Of a DNA stretch of 64,000 bases, positions 1-9,530 are shown piece by piece (position 1 is the first letter of the stretch; every line of letters starts with the position of its first letter). The notes beneath the pieces were generated by a model. It worked only from the letters and a program-made list of their open reading frames with translations. It made no database searches and was not told the DNA's origin. The translations under genes and the position numbers were made by a program. The DNA comes from Pluralibacter sp. UBA7423 (GTDB taxonomy: Bacteria > Pseudomonadota > Gammaproteobacteria > Enterobacterales > Enterobacteriaceae), in contig DKMD01000011.1 of NCBI GenBank assembly GCA_002470465.1, positions 1 through 64,000 of the forward strand, read 5' to 3'.

Positions 1-63
1 CATCTCATCCACAGTGGCGTACTGCTCGCCATTCGCTTTTCGGGCAGGAAAACAGATTTTCAT
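1..63 (-). CDS. Partial gene downstream of vgrG (probable T6SS effector or adaptor), 5' end only
   Basis: Only the first 21 codons are inside the window; they run off the left edge. The peptide begins MKICFPARKANGEQ and stays open to base 1. I chose the ATG at 63 rather than the one at 72 because AAGGA sits about 8 nt upstream of 63 but only about 1 nt from 72. It lies 11 nt after the vgrG stop and is probably co-transcribed with it. In enterobacterial T6SS clusters the position just after vgrG usually holds an effector, adaptor or PAAR gene, so that is the inferred class. Nothing in 21 residues identifies the family. Confidence 0.55.
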   Translation of the reverse strand, partial: MKICFPARKANGEQYATVDEM

Positions 64-74
64 TCCGGTCATCC

Positions 75-2426
75 TTAACGTGAAGGGATATTACGTGTTT
101 TGGGAGGCGTCACGCTGGCGTTTGCCTGGCTGAACTGAGGCGGCGTAATGTCCATGCTGCCCCCGGCCATCGGCGAGCGGTAATGCGCAGATTTCACCAG
201 GTAATCCCCTAGGGTTTCTTCCACAATGCCGCCGTTGTCCAGCGTGATACTGGAGCCGCCGCCGTTGAGTCGCAGTTTAGGCGCACTGATGAGCAGCTCA
301 TCCTTGCTGCTGCTGATGGTAAACAGCAGCTCTGAGGTCATCTCCATTGAGCTCGCCTCTGCGCGAACCTCAACATCCCCCTGGTTGGCAATCAGCTTTG
401 CCCCGGACTGATGGGCAAAAAGCCCGACAGACTCGCTGGCGGCCAGCGTAATGTTCTTCATCGCCCCCATATCGAGATGCTGACCCGCACTCAGGATGGT
501 GTTCTGTTTACTGGTCATCTGAAGGTGCTCACCCGATGTGAAAGCAACGCCCTGCGGCGCACTCCCCAACAGTGCAGCTGACTGAAGGTCTTTCAGACGG
601 TTTTCCAGCAGTCTGTTCTGGCTTTCCAGGTCGCAGGTGAGCGCCTGAGCCTGTTGCGCGAGAAGATTAAGGCGGTTCATTTCTGCTGCAGACTGGTTAA
701 GGCGTTCAATAGCGGGGGACATTTCCAGCACTTTGCCCTGTGCAGCAGTCTGCGCATCCGCAGTCAGGAACATGCCTCTTCCGGCACGCAGCGCACCGTA
801 TTCATCGGTGCGCAGTTCAAAACCGGTCCCGCGGGGCTCACGCTCACTATCTACAACATGACCGCCGTTGAGTTGCGTCTTGCCAAACGGCGTCGCCAGC
901 TTGAAATGCTCTTCCTGACGCTTATCTTCCAGGCGAAGTTTGTTGTCCCCCGCCGTGCGCCAGACGTTTCGCGTGTGATTGTCGCGGGTGACGTGATCCG
1001 GGTGTTCGGAATCATGCTGGGCGTGGGCGATGTAGGGCCTGTCCGGATCACCACCGTCAAACATCACCGAAACTTCGGTACCGTCAAGCAGCGGGGAGTG
1101 GAAGCCGTAGGTATCCCCGGCGTACGGTTTCGCCATGCGCAGCCAGAGGTAGGCATACCCCTGTTCGGTATTGTTGCGATCAAAATCAAGCCGGACGCGG
1201 TAGCGTCCCTGATTATCGAGGTATGCATAGGTGTCATGCTTCTCATCGCTTTCCACCCGGGCAGGGAGAGAACCTGCGATCACCGGGCGGTTGATTAATG
1301 CCGGACGATAGCAGACAGTTTCACTGTAGGGGATCCCCGTGAAACGCAGCTGAAAGCCTTTGTCACGCGCCCCCGACGTCTGAACACCGGTGATGACAAT
1401 GCCGTCTTTCAGCGACTCAGGAACATTGCCCTGGGCTTCAAGCACTTCACCGGGGACCAGTACCGGGCTGCTTGAACGCCCGGTGACAATCTGTTGCGCA
1501 TTGAGTGCGCGCTCATGACGGAGACGGGCAAACCAGGCACCGCCTTCCAGGGTGTCAGCATCGCCCTCACTCAAAAACGGCTCCGCGTAGTGGTAGGTCT
1601 CGCCGGTAGTGGCCCCGCCTTCCTGACGGACGGTCGCCGAACTGTCCTGTGGCGTCAGTGCTTCACGGTAGTTATAGTCGCGGTTAGCGACGCTTCCGGT
1701 GACCACATGATCTTCCGGGCTGATATCCCAGACACTCTCCTGACCGTTATCACTGGTGCGTGAGGGCGGGATCACCGGGAGTTTTACGCCAAACTGATAC
1801 TGCATCTGGCTGTCCTGGAAAATCACAACATCCTGTTCAATGCGGCTGTCCATCTCAAAACGCCAGAAGATCCCCACTTCTGCCAGTAAGCGCTGGATAA
1901 ATTCAAGATCCGTTTCGCGCCACTGGGTAATCAGTTCACGGGCCGGGTAATTCTGCGACAGGCGGAACTCAAAATCGGCCCCTTCCAGCCCGTGGGAGCG
2001 CAGGATCTGCTCCACCACTTCCGGTACCGACTGATTCAGATACACCTCGCTGCGCTGAGTGTGCTGCATCAGGGCTATACGCGGCACGATGCGCAGGGCA
2101 TAGGTGATTTCATCCCTCGACATCGAGATCTGACGGAATGTATCCACCACGCCGTATACTGTGCGTACCGGCACCGCTGGCGTACCATCAAACAAAGGTG
2201 TCTGGAAGGTAAAAGAAGCCGGTTTCAACATGACTTCATTGCTGGCAATACTTGTGGCACAGGTGACAGTGACCTCGTAACGCCACGGCTGGCTCAGCGA
2301 TTCGCTGGCACGAAACCGCAGCACGTCCAGGAAATGATCGCACTCATGCACATCCACCCGGTAGCGTGACAGCCCCAGGGCTTCATCAATCGCCTTCTGC
2401 GCCAGGCTACTTAAGCGTTCAGTCAT
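75..2426 (-). CDS. vgrG: Type VI secretion spike protein VgrG (TssI)
   Basis: A 783-residue VgrG. The N-terminal two thirds has the gp27-like/phage late control D fold region (for example the DLEFIQRLLAEVGIFWRFE stretch around residues 172–190), followed by the gp5 OB-fold part (YRVRLDFD, then the conserved PYAGDTYGFHSPLLDGTEV segment). The C-terminal part is the repetitive beta-rich DUF2345-type needle. VgrG trimers cap the Hcp tube and carry effectors through the target envelope. The short tail after the needle (about residues 740–783, Pro/Ser rich) shows no obvious toxin domain, so this looks like a structural, cargo-loading VgrG rather than an evolved one. The start overlaps the end of clpV by 8 nt, which indicates translational coupling. 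Confidence 0.95.
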   Translation of the reverse strand: MTERLSSLAQKAIDEALGLSRYRVDVHECDHFLDVLRFRASESLSQPWRYEVTVTCATSIASNEVMLKPASFTFQTPLFDGTPAVPVRTVYGVVDTFRQISMSRDEITYALRIVPRIALMQHTQRSEVYLNQSVPEVVEQILRSHGLEGADFEFRLSQNYPARELITQWRETDLEFIQRLLAEVGIFWRFEMDSRIEQDVVIFQDSQMQYQFGVKLPVIPPSRTSDNGQESVWDISPEDHVVTGSVANRDYNYREALTPQDSSATVRQEGGATTGETYHYAEPFLSEGDADTLEGGAWFARLRHERALNAQQIVTGRSSSPVLVPGEVLEAQGNVPESLKDGIVITGVQTSGARDKGFQLRFTGIPYSETVCYRPALINRPVIAGSLPARVESDEKHDTYAYLDNQGRYRVRLDFDRNNTEQGYAYLWLRMAKPYAGDTYGFHSPLLDGTEVSVMFDGGDPDRPYIAHAQHDSEHPDHVTRDNHTRNVWRTAGDNKLRLEDKRQEEHFKLATPFGKTQLNGGHVVDSEREPRGTGFELRTDEYGALRAGRGMFLTADAQTAAQGKVLEMSPAIERLNQSAAEMNRLNLLAQQAQALTCDLESQNRLLENRLKDLQSAALLGSAPQGVAFTSGEHLQMTSKQNTILSAGQHLDMGAMKNITLAASESVGLFAHQSGAKLIANQGDVEVRAEASSMEMTSELLFTISSSKDELLISAPKLRLNGGGSSITLDNGGIVEETLGDYLVKSAHYRSPMAGGSMDITPPQFSQANASVTPPKTRNIPSR

Positions 2427-5088
2427 CGTTCACCTCCTGTTGGGTATTCTGCGCGGCATCAAACGCCAGCACGATGCCCTCTTCCTCATCCCATCCAAGT
2501 GTCAGACTGTGCGGTTTCTGCCTCGCGGCCATGTGAGTGAGCAGTTGTTGACTCAGTACCGGGAGGATTTGCTGATTGAGCAGGCTGTCAACGTTACGCG
2601 CCCCGGTATCCGGCAGCAGGCAGGCGGCCGTCAGTGCGTCGTAGAGACTCTCTTCAATATTCGTGGGCAAGCCATAATGACGATGCAGGCGCCTGCTCAC
2701 CTGAGCGAGCTTCATTTCCACGATGGTGCGCATGGCAGGCTCGCTCAGCGGACGGTAAATCACGGTCTGGAAGCGGGCCAGTAACGCAGGCTGGAAGTGG
2801 TCACGCAAAGTCGGGCGCAGCAGTTCGTGCAGGTCGCCTTCCGTCGCTTCTGGTTGTTCGTCCAGCAACTGCATGATGTGGTCGCTGCCAAGGTTCGAGG
2901 TCATCAGAATAACGGTGTTGCGGAAGTCAATTTCACGCCCTTCACCGTCGCGCATAAAGCCGCGGTCGAACACCTGATAGAACAGGTTCATCACGTCGCG
3001 GTGCGCCTTCTCCACCTCATCAAGCAGCACCACGCTGTACGGGCGCTTGCGCACGGCTTCGGTCAGAATACCGCCCTGCCCGTAGCCGACGTAGCCCGGA
3101 GGGGAGCCTTTCAGCTGCGACACCGTGTGCGGTTCCTGGTATTCGGACAGGTTGATGGTAATCAGCGATTTCTCACCGCCGTACAGCACATCGGCCAGCG
3201 CCAGTGCGGTTTCGGTTTTCCCCACGCCGCTCGGCCCAACCAGCAGGAATACCCCCTGCGGGCCGTTCTCTGACGTCAGGCCGGTTTTGGCGGCGCGCAG
3301 TCGCTGAGCGATGGCATTGAGGGACACATCCTGCCCGACCACGCGTTTGCCGATTTCGTCTTCCAGGCTCAGCAGTTCGGTTTGTTCGTCCTTCATCAGA
3401 GAAGACAGTGGCACGCCCGTCCAGTCGGCAATGACGGTGGCGACGGTGCGCACGTCCACATCAACGGAGAGCAATGAATTACTGTCCTGCATGCTGTTCA
3501 GCTCCTGTTGCAACGCGTGAGTCTCACCCTGACGGGAGATATCCTGCCGGCTTTCCAGCAGCTGTTCAGTGAGTTTCAGCTCCTGAGCGTACCGGGACTC
3601 CAGTTCGTCGAGCGCAACGATAAGGTCATTCTCTTCCTGTTCGATTGCCGTCAGGCGTTCGCCGTGCTGGTTGTTGCCAAGCGCGATATCTTCCAGCAGT
3701 GCCTGTTTCTCCATTTCAAGAGAGGTCATCTGCGAGCGGATGCGGGTCAGTTGTTCGGGTACAGTATCGAGGCTCATACGCACGCGGGCGCTTGCGGTAT
3801 CAAGCAGGTCAACGGCTTTATCCGGCAGCTGGCGGCCGGTCAGGTAACGACGCGAAAGCGTGACGGCGGCGCGTACCGCATCGTCGGTGATATGCACGCC
3901 GTGGTGTTCCGCATAACGGGATTTCAGGCCGCGCAGCATCAGGCAGGCGGTGTCGTCGTCTGGCTCGTCCACTTTCACCATCTGGAAGCGGCGCTCCAGT
4001 GCCGCATCGCGTTCAAAATACTGTTTGTACTCGCTCCATGTGGTGGCAGCGATGGTGCGCAGTTCACCACGCGCCAGCGCCGGTTTCAGCAGGTTGGCCG
4101 CATCCGCGCCACCGGCTGAATTCCCTGCACCGATAATGGTGTGGGCTTCATCGATAAACAGCAGAATGGGCACGGGCGACTGCTGCACCGCATCAATCAC
4201 ATTTTTCAGACGTTGTTCAAATTCACCTTTCACACCCGCCCCCGCCTGCAGCAGGCCGAGGTCAAGGGTACGCAGTACCACGGTTTTCAGGCTTTCCGGC
4301 ACGTTGCCTTCAGCGATTCGTAGCGCCAGGCCTTCGACCAGTGCCGTTTTGCCGACACCCGGCTCGCCGACCAGAATCGGGTTGTTCTTACGACGACGGG
4401 AGAGAATGTCCACCATCTGGCGGATTTCAGTATCGCGACCAAACACCGGGTCGATTTTGCCCTCTCTGGCTTTGGCAGTGACGTCGAGAGTGAATTTATC
4501 CAGCGCGTTCTGCAGGGCCGGGGTCAGCTCTCCCTCTTTTACCTCTGCGCCGACAGGACGCCCGACGAACTCCACTTCTCCGCCATGGTTCTGTGCCAGT
4601 TCCGCTTCCAGTTGTACTTCCGGACGTTCATCGGACTGCGCGTCGAGCAGCGGGCGCAGACTATCCAGCCGGCTCTGACTCAGCGTCAACAGTGGCCACA
4701 GGCCGTCACAGCGCAACAATTTAGGCTTGTTCACCAATGCCATCAGCAGATAGATGCTGCGGATGTGGGCCTCACCATCGAGTGAGGCCAGCAGCCAGGC
4801 TTCCTGCATCAGCTTTTGAATATCAGCGGATAACTGCGGGCGGCTGCGTACCAAACGTGGCAGGGTATCCAGCCAGGCCAGCATTTCCTGCCAGAGTGCA
4901 TCCATATCCCATTCATAACGGCGCGCCAGCACCGTCAGGTCTCCTTCTCCCTGCTCCAGCAGTTTCAGCAGCCAGTGCTCAGGCAGAATTTCCGCATGGG
5001 CGCGGGTCTGACAGAGCGAGGCCGCCCCTTCCATCGCGCGGGCACAGTACGGATTCAGACGACGTAACAGGATGGCTGGATTTTCCAT
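2419..5088 (-). CDS. clpV: T6SS sheath-disassembly AAA+ ATPase ClpV (TssH)
   Basis: An 889-residue class I Clp/Hsp100 ATPase. The N domain (about 1–165) binds the TssC sheath protein after contraction. AAA1 has the Walker A GEPGVGKTA and Walker B LFIDEAHT; a coiled-coil middle domain follows; AAA2 has Walker A GPSGVGKTE and Walker B VVLLDEVEKAH. The length and the linker are typical of ClpV rather than ClpB. It unfolds contracted TssBC sheaths so the subunits can be reused. It sits between hcp and vgrG in the common enterobacterial order and is separated from hcp by 171 nt that include a terminator-like hairpin, so it may be expressed at a lower level than hcp by read-through. Confidence 0.96.
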   Translation of the reverse strand: MENPAILLRRLNPYCARAMEGAASLCQTRAHAEILPEHWLLKLLEQGEGDLTVLARRYEWDMDALWQEMLAWLDTLPRLVRSRPQLSADIQKLMQEAWLLASLDGEAHIRSIYLLMALVNKPKLLRCDGLWPLLTLSQSRLDSLRPLLDAQSDERPEVQLEAELAQNHGGEVEFVGRPVGAEVKEGELTPALQNALDKFTLDVTAKAREGKIDPVFGRDTEIRQMVDILSRRRKNNPILVGEPGVGKTALVEGLALRIAEGNVPESLKTVVLRTLDLGLLQAGAGVKGEFEQRLKNVIDAVQQSPVPILLFIDEAHTIIGAGNSAGGADAANLLKPALARGELRTIAATTWSEYKQYFERDAALERRFQMVKVDEPDDDTACLMLRGLKSRYAEHHGVHITDDAVRAAVTLSRRYLTGRQLPDKAVDLLDTASARVRMSLDTVPEQLTRIRSQMTSLEMEKQALLEDIALGNNQHGERLTAIEQEENDLIVALDELESRYAQELKLTEQLLESRQDISRQGETHALQQELNSMQDSNSLLSVDVDVRTVATVIADWTGVPLSSLMKDEQTELLSLEDEIGKRVVGQDVSLNAIAQRLRAAKTGLTSENGPQGVFLLVGPSGVGKTETALALADVLYGGEKSLITINLSEYQEPHTVSQLKGSPPGYVGYGQGGILTEAVRKRPYSVVLLDEVEKAHRDVMNLFYQVFDRGFMRDGEGREIDFRNTVILMTSNLGSDHIMQLLDEQPEATEGDLHELLRPTLRDHFQPALLARFQTVIYRPLSEPAMRTIVEMKLAQVSRRLHRHYGLPTNIEESLYDALTAACLLPDTGARNVDSLLNQQILPVLSQQLLTHMAARQKPHSLTLGWDEEEGIVLAFDAAQNTQQEVNDD

Positions 5089-5221
5089 TTTTCTCTCTCT
5101 TGATGGCTTCCGGGCACGCTACCGCCCTTCGCTGTTTCCCGTTCAGGGGACCAAAGCGCATGCGGTCGGGCTGGCAGTTTGTGGTTTTTTTTGCTCAACG
5201 CCCGCACGGGCAGACGCTCAG

Positions 5222-5253
5222 CAAAAAAGCGGACAGAGAAGCCCTGTCCGCTT
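5222..5253 (-). terminator. Hairpin with U-tract downstream of hcp
   Basis: On the minus strand the arms AGCGGACAG and CTGTCCGCT (5228–5236 and 5244–5252) enclose a 7-nt loop and are followed by a run of six T's. It lies just after the hcp stop, and no gene lies between it and clpV. It probably attenuates transcription so that the abundant tube protein Hcp is made in excess over ClpV and VgrG. Confidence 0.8.
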
Positions 5254-5259
5254 CGTGAC

Positions 5260-5751
5260 TTACGCGGTGGCGCGTTCGTTCCAGGAATCGGAATGAATGA
5301 TGTTGCCGTCTTTGTAGGTCCAGGTGATTTTTTCGTAACGCAGCTCGATCTGCTCAAGGTGGTTGTGCTTCTCGAAAGCAGGATCCTTGATGTCATGCAT
5401 GACCGGAGCCACTTTCACCACTTTCACGTTTTCTAACTTCGTGTTGAAGTACTCCACTTCCTGACCCGCGTCGTTGATTTTGTACCACTTAAATTCCGCA
5501 GACTTGAGGGTCTGACCGGTGGTCACCGCCTTGTACAGGTACGGGCTGGAGGAGTCGATTTCTTTGGTGAATTTGAATGGCGTGTGGATACGCGTACCAG
5601 TCAGCTTGCCGGTGTTGTTATCGGTCGGGATGTACAGGTTATGCTCCTGCGCCACCACTTCGATGCTGCCGTCACGCTCCTGAACGTCAACAGACCCTTT
5701 AATGTCCGCACCGCCGTCGTCTTTCAGCCAAAGATAAACAGGAATTGCCAT
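5260..5751 (-). CDS. hcp: T6SS inner-tube protein Hcp (TssD)
   Basis: A 163-residue Hcp. The start is MAIPVYLWLKDDGG, preceded by GGAGAG at good spacing. An in-frame reading upstream of this point exists but only overlaps the previous gene and is not used. Hcp hexamers stack into the T6SS tube and act as chaperone for small effectors. The sequence has the family pattern, with an early YLWLKDD beta-strand and a C-terminal ITWTYKDGNIIHSDSW ending. The start lies 4 nt after the stop of the TssM-like/OmpA gene, so it is in the same transcription unit. It is followed by a strong terminator. Confidence 0.97.
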   Translation of the reverse strand: MAIPVYLWLKDDGGADIKGSVDVQERDGSIEVVAQEHNLYIPTDNNTGKLTGTRIHTPFKFTKEIDSSSPYLYKAVTTGQTLKSAEFKWYKINDAGQEVEYFNTKLENVKVVKVAPVMHDIKDPAFEKHNHLEQIELRYEKITWTYKDGNIIHSDSWNERATA

Positions 5752-5755
5752 GGAA

Positions 5756-7438
5756 TTACTCTCCATTGTGTTGTGATGCGCCATCATCCTGCGATGACGC
5801 TGAGGGTTGGCCCGGTATCTGGCAGGCATTCGCCTGCGGTACCAGGCTGATTTCGACACGACGGTTCTGCGCGCGGCCTTCCGGCGTGTCATTGGTTGCG
5901 ATCGGACGGCTTGCGCCATAGCCCTGCACCGCAAAACAGCTCTCCGGCACGTCACCGGTATCACGCATCCAGTCGCGTACCGCTGCGGCACGCTCAAGCG
6001 ACAGCGTCTGGTTCAGCTGTGCATTTCCGGTGTTATCCGTATGACCCGCGACCACAATCAGCCAGCCCGGCTTCGCCTTAATACCGACCAGCGAATTGAC
6101 CAGCATTTTGGTGGAGCCGGTTTTCAGTACCGCTTTACCGGAGTCAAACAGCGACATACTGTCGAGACGGACAATTTTCGGTACCGGCTTTGGCTTCGGT
6201 TTTGGCGGTGGCGGCGGAGGCACATACGTATCAATGGCCTGCTGCACCGCCAGCCACAGGCGGTTGCCCGGATACAGCCCGAGCCCATAGCGATGGGGCT
6301 CTCCCTGACGCTGCCAGCGCTCCAGCAGCAATGCATCCTGCTGCAGGGCATGCAGGGCCTGCGCTTTCGGGGCATAGTGGTTCATCGGGATAGCCTGCCA
6401 GCGCTGGAGATCGGCGCTGACCTTGTGGATAAGAGACTGGTTATGCCGCACGGACAGGGCAATGGCACCCAGGGCGCATAACAGCAAAACCATCACCACC
6501 CGACGCCCGGTTTTGCCACCCTGCAACGGGGTGGTATACGGGGCCAGCAGGGGGAGCACTGCATCGGCAAAATGCCAGCGGGGTTCACAGACAGTGACTC
6601 GGCCGGCAGGCGCAATGCGGGTCTGGCGGAACAATAACTGTGGCCACAGCGCACCTGTCGAGGTGGATACCGACCCGAGACGCAGGGTGACAGCAAACGG
6701 TCGTATGGCCGGACACAGCCTGTCCGCTTTACCCAATTCATCCAGCATCACGGAATGAAGCAGCGATGTTGCCTGGGTCAGGTATGGCTGAATAAAGGCC
6801 GTCTGTGGGGACTGCTGCCACTCGCCGAGGGTGACGGCAGATTCGTCTTCCGGACACACCAGAGCCGTATTGCCCCGTACCACTATCCAGGGCGTTTCCG
6901 GACCACTGAATTCGGTACTCAGGACCACCGGCACGCTATAGCCGGTCAGGTCCCGCAACTGCTTCATCTGCAGACGCAGCGCTTTCAGGGAGGCGCGCAA
7001 CAACGCCTCATCTTCATGCTGGTCCGGCAAACAGCGGTACATCACGGCGAGCTGGCCTGCCATCGTCGGGGTACGGGCCAGCAGACATTCTGCAAAAGGA
7101 GTGAGTCCGGTCAGTTCCGTTATCCGCAGATACCAGCCCTGCGCCGTGCCCCGGCACGGGCCTGCCGCAAACATGGCGTCATCCACATCACCGCAGACCA
7201 GCACCACAGGTCCGGTATGGCTCTCTGGTGGGAAGTGACCGGCGTCATCGATCTGCTGTGCAGGTCGTTTTTGACGATAACGCCGACGGATAAAGATAGC
7301 GGAAAGCAGCAGTGCGAGTAGCGTCAGGATCGATTTGCTTGCGACAGGCCATGCGAGAAATCCCCATACCAGCCACATTACGGCGGCCAGGCAGACCAGC
7401 ACCGGGAACGCAGCCCGGGCAAGTGTTCGTCCATACAT
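5756..7438 (-). CDS. T6SS envelope protein: TssM(IcmF)-like N-terminal region fused to an OmpA peptidoglycan-binding domain
   Basis: 560 residues, starting MYGRTLARAAFPVL in a TGATG overlap with the tssL stop. Two hydrophobic segments lie near residues 8–50 and a third near 315–335. The cytoplasmic part between them resembles the IcmF/TssM domain: VVLVCGDVDD at the place of the nucleotide-binding loop, then the LRDLTGYSVPVVLSTEF strand. The periplasmic part has the TssM-like GLYPGNRLW motif. A proline/lysine-rich linker (PPPPPPKPKPKPVPK) leads to a C-terminal OmpA-like domain with GHTDNTGN and NRRVEIS motifs for peptidoglycan binding. It is usually annotated simply as an OmpA family protein. 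It probably anchors the T6SS membrane complex to peptidoglycan. A P-loop lysine is not seen, so nucleotide binding is doubtful. Confidence 0.85.
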   Translation of the reverse strand: MYGRTLARAAFPVLVCLAAVMWLVWGFLAWPVASKSILTLLALLLSAIFIRRRYRQKRPAQQIDDAGHFPPESHTGPVVLVCGDVDDAMFAAGPCRGTAQGWYLRITELTGLTPFAECLLARTPTMAGQLAVMYRCLPDQHEDEALLRASLKALRLQMKQLRDLTGYSVPVVLSTEFSGPETPWIVVRGNTALVCPEDESAVTLGEWQQSPQTAFIQPYLTQATSLLHSVMLDELGKADRLCPAIRPFAVTLRLGSVSTSTGALWPQLLFRQTRIAPAGRVTVCEPRWHFADAVLPLLAPYTTPLQGGKTGRRVVMVLLLCALGAIALSVRHNQSLIHKVSADLQRWQAIPMNHYAPKAQALHALQQDALLLERWQRQGEPHRYGLGLYPGNRLWLAVQQAIDTYVPPPPPPKPKPKPVPKIVRLDSMSLFDSGKAVLKTGSTKMLVNSLVGIKAKPGWLIVVAGHTDNTGNAQLNQTLSLERAAAVRDWMRDTGDVPESCFAVQGYGASRPIATNDTPEGRAQNRRVEISLVPQANACQIPGQPSASSQDDGASQHNGE

Positions 7439-8166
7439 CAGGGGTGCTCCGGCAGTTGCTGGTGCAGCAGATCCTGCAGCCACAGGTGACCACCCAGCCA
7501 CACCGCACCGGTCAGGATCACCGCCAGCACAATCCAGAACCAGACGGATCGCAACAGGTTGTAACGACGTCGTCCGGTCTTCTGCACCACCAGTGAGGTA
7601 CCCGCTTCAAGCGACGGCACACGCTCATTCAGGGCAGCGATCACCTCATCACGCTGAGACTGCCCGACACCAGAGAGACTGTATTGCCCCTGGAATCCCA
7701 GCGCCAGCACCCGCTGGTAGCAGGTCAGCACCGCAGGCTCCGGTGCAGGCTGACGCAGCACCTCTGCAATACGATCGTACAAGGCCCCGCCTGCTCTCAG
7801 GGAGCCGAAGTAAACCGCCTGCAGTGGCGCAGAGCGCCAGGCGCGTTGCCCGGCGTCAAGCGTCACATTCAGCGCATCGGGTGCACTGTCGCCGGACACA
7901 ACTGCTTGCGCATTTGTCGCCTGCTGAACCTCCGGCTTACGGTTCATGACGGTTTCATCCAGCAGGGCGCACTGGGCATAAGTGATGTGATCAATACTTT
8001 CAGCACCCAGCCCCGCGCGCTCCAGCGCCTCGCGTACGCTTTCCACCTGCGCTTTACAGGCCGCATACAGCGCAGGGCCATCCGTCACCAGCCCACCATG
8101 GCGCAGCTGCGCCACGGTAAGCCAGGTCTGTGCCATCAGGGCATCAATGTCGATAACCTTATTCAT
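7438..8166 (-). CDS. tssL: T6SS membrane complex protein TssL (DotU family, short form)
   Basis: 242 residues. The cytoplasmic helical DotU domain (about 20–195) includes the conserved YAQCALLDETVMN segment; a single transmembrane helix follows near residues 205–228, with a short periplasmic tail. This short TssL has no peptidoglycan-binding domain, and the next gene supplies one. TssL links the baseplate (through TssK) to the TssJ/M envelope channel. It overlaps tssK by 4 nt and the following gene by 1 nt, so the three are translationally coupled. Confidence 0.95.
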   Translation of the reverse strand: MNKVIDIDALMAQTWLTVAQLRHGGLVTDGPALYAACKAQVESVREALERAGLGAESIDHITYAQCALLDETVMNRKPEVQQATNAQAVVSGDSAPDALNVTLDAGQRAWRSAPLQAVYFGSLRAGGALYDRIAEVLRQPAPEPAVLTCYQRVLALGFQGQYSLSGVGQSQRDEVIAALNERVPSLEAGTSLVVQKTGRRRYNLLRSVWFWIVLAVILTGAVWLGGHLWLQDLLHQQLPEHP

Positions 8167-9512
8167 GAGCGCAGCACCGCAAACAGTTCAAGCTCCAGCT
8201 CACCGAGCAGGGATGGAACGTAGAATACGCACACACCCTGATCCAGCATTTCGCGGGCCGCCGGACTTTCCATATCCAGCACGAAGTACTGATTTTCCAG
8301 ACGCACCGGTAGTGCAGCTGGCACGCGACTGAGCGCAATCAGGCCAATCCCCTCGACGGCCACACCAGACACTTCGCCGACATTTGCCGGCGCACCGGCA
8401 ATACACATCTCAGCGAACCGTTCGGCAATCTGCCATGCCGGCTGACTGGCTCGTACGGAAAGGTAAAAATCCACTTCATCGCGCAGACGGATATCATGCA
8501 GTACCGCTTTCCAGGTTTCCGGATCCAGACGATCCATCCGGACCGCTACCACACGTGACGGCAGGCTGGCTTCCAGCAGCTCACTGATGAGATCAAACAG
8601 CGGCGGGAAAGTCTTTTCCGGTGCCTGGTGGTCATACCCCGGAATAGCTTCCAGATCATGCTCCAGCGAGAAGGTCAGCATACTGCCGGCCAGACGGGCG
8701 AGCTCTGCCCAGACCTGTTCAGGGTGCCGGTTCGGAAAACGCTCATACTCAGAGAGCACCCGGGCATGGGAGTTCAGGGCATTGAGCATCCAGAACAGTG
8801 ACACGTCAGCGACCGCAAAATCGGCCATCCGATCATTGCTCTCGCGGCGCATGGACATCAGCCGCTGACGGCGTGATCGCAGCTGGCGGTTTAACAGTGC
8901 CAGCCGTTCACACAGTCCACGGCTGGCCGAGAAAAGCGCCATCGGCGGGATAAAGTCCGGATCCTGACGCCAGCCCCCCTGCCCGTCCCGCAACAGACGG
9001 GCAACAGCGCAGGTATCCCATGCACCATTGTCTTCATGTCCGAAACGGAAGGCCAGGTTAAAGCGGGCCACGGCCATCGACTCTTCATCCTGCCCGAAAC
9101 GATCGGTGATGGTTTCCCAGGCCTCAACATAGCGCAGCGGACGTTCCGCTGGCACCGTGTCAGTCAGCACATTAACGATCCCTGCCTGCATCACCGGCAG
9201 TGCGACATAGACCGTCACCGGGGTATTGCCTGCAGATGCCGGGATGTCAATTTCGCGGGGTACCGGTGGCAGGTCGCTGTGCCGGGTATCGACCAGCGTG
9301 TCATCCGGGAGCCACAGGCGCAGCGACTGCGCCTGAACGCGGCCAGAGGCCAGCATAGCCTCATCCAGCTCGACATGCCCGACGCCCCAGGGGAACGCAC
9401 TGCCGCGATCGGCCACGCCGGCACGGGAAAGTGCTTCCCATTCAGACTGCTGCTGGAACTGCTGTGGGGCCAGCAGGGCCCCTTCGTTCCATAACGGACG
9501 ATGAATTTTCAT
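8163..9512 (-). CDS. tssK: T6SS baseplate protein TssK
   Basis: 449 residues beginning MKIHRPLWNEGALLAPQQFQ, the typical N-terminal signature of TssK (VasE/ImpJ family). TssK trimers connect the baseplate wedge (TssFG) to TssL and TssM of the membrane complex; the N domain binds the baseplate and the C domain the membrane complex. It lies 18 nt after tssC and overlaps tssL by 4 nt. Its length is normal and no defects are seen. Confidence 0.95.
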   Translation of the reverse strand: MKIHRPLWNEGALLAPQQFQQQSEWEALSRAGVADRGSAFPWGVGHVELDEAMLASGRVQAQSLRLWLPDDTLVDTRHSDLPPVPREIDIPASAGNTPVTVYVALPVMQAGIVNVLTDTVPAERPLRYVEAWETITDRFGQDEESMAVARFNLAFRFGHEDNGAWDTCAVARLLRDGQGGWRQDPDFIPPMALFSASRGLCERLALLNRQLRSRRQRLMSMRRESNDRMADFAVADVSLFWMLNALNSHARVLSEYERFPNRHPEQVWAELARLAGSMLTFSLEHDLEAIPGYDHQAPEKTFPPLFDLISELLEASLPSRVVAVRMDRLDPETWKAVLHDIRLRDEVDFYLSVRASQPAWQIAERFAEMCIAGAPANVGEVSGVAVEGIGLIALSRVPAALPVRLENQYFVLDMESPAAREMLDQGVCVFYVPSLLGELELELFAVLRS

Positions 9513-9530
9513 CCCTGGTTTCCCCTCGCC

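Noticed and set aside
654..1298. Plus-strand frame of 214 codons inside vgrG
   Set aside because: Shadow of the vgrG reading frame; no ribosome site and improbable composition. The same holds for the long frames opposite clpV, phnF, phnJ and fdhF.
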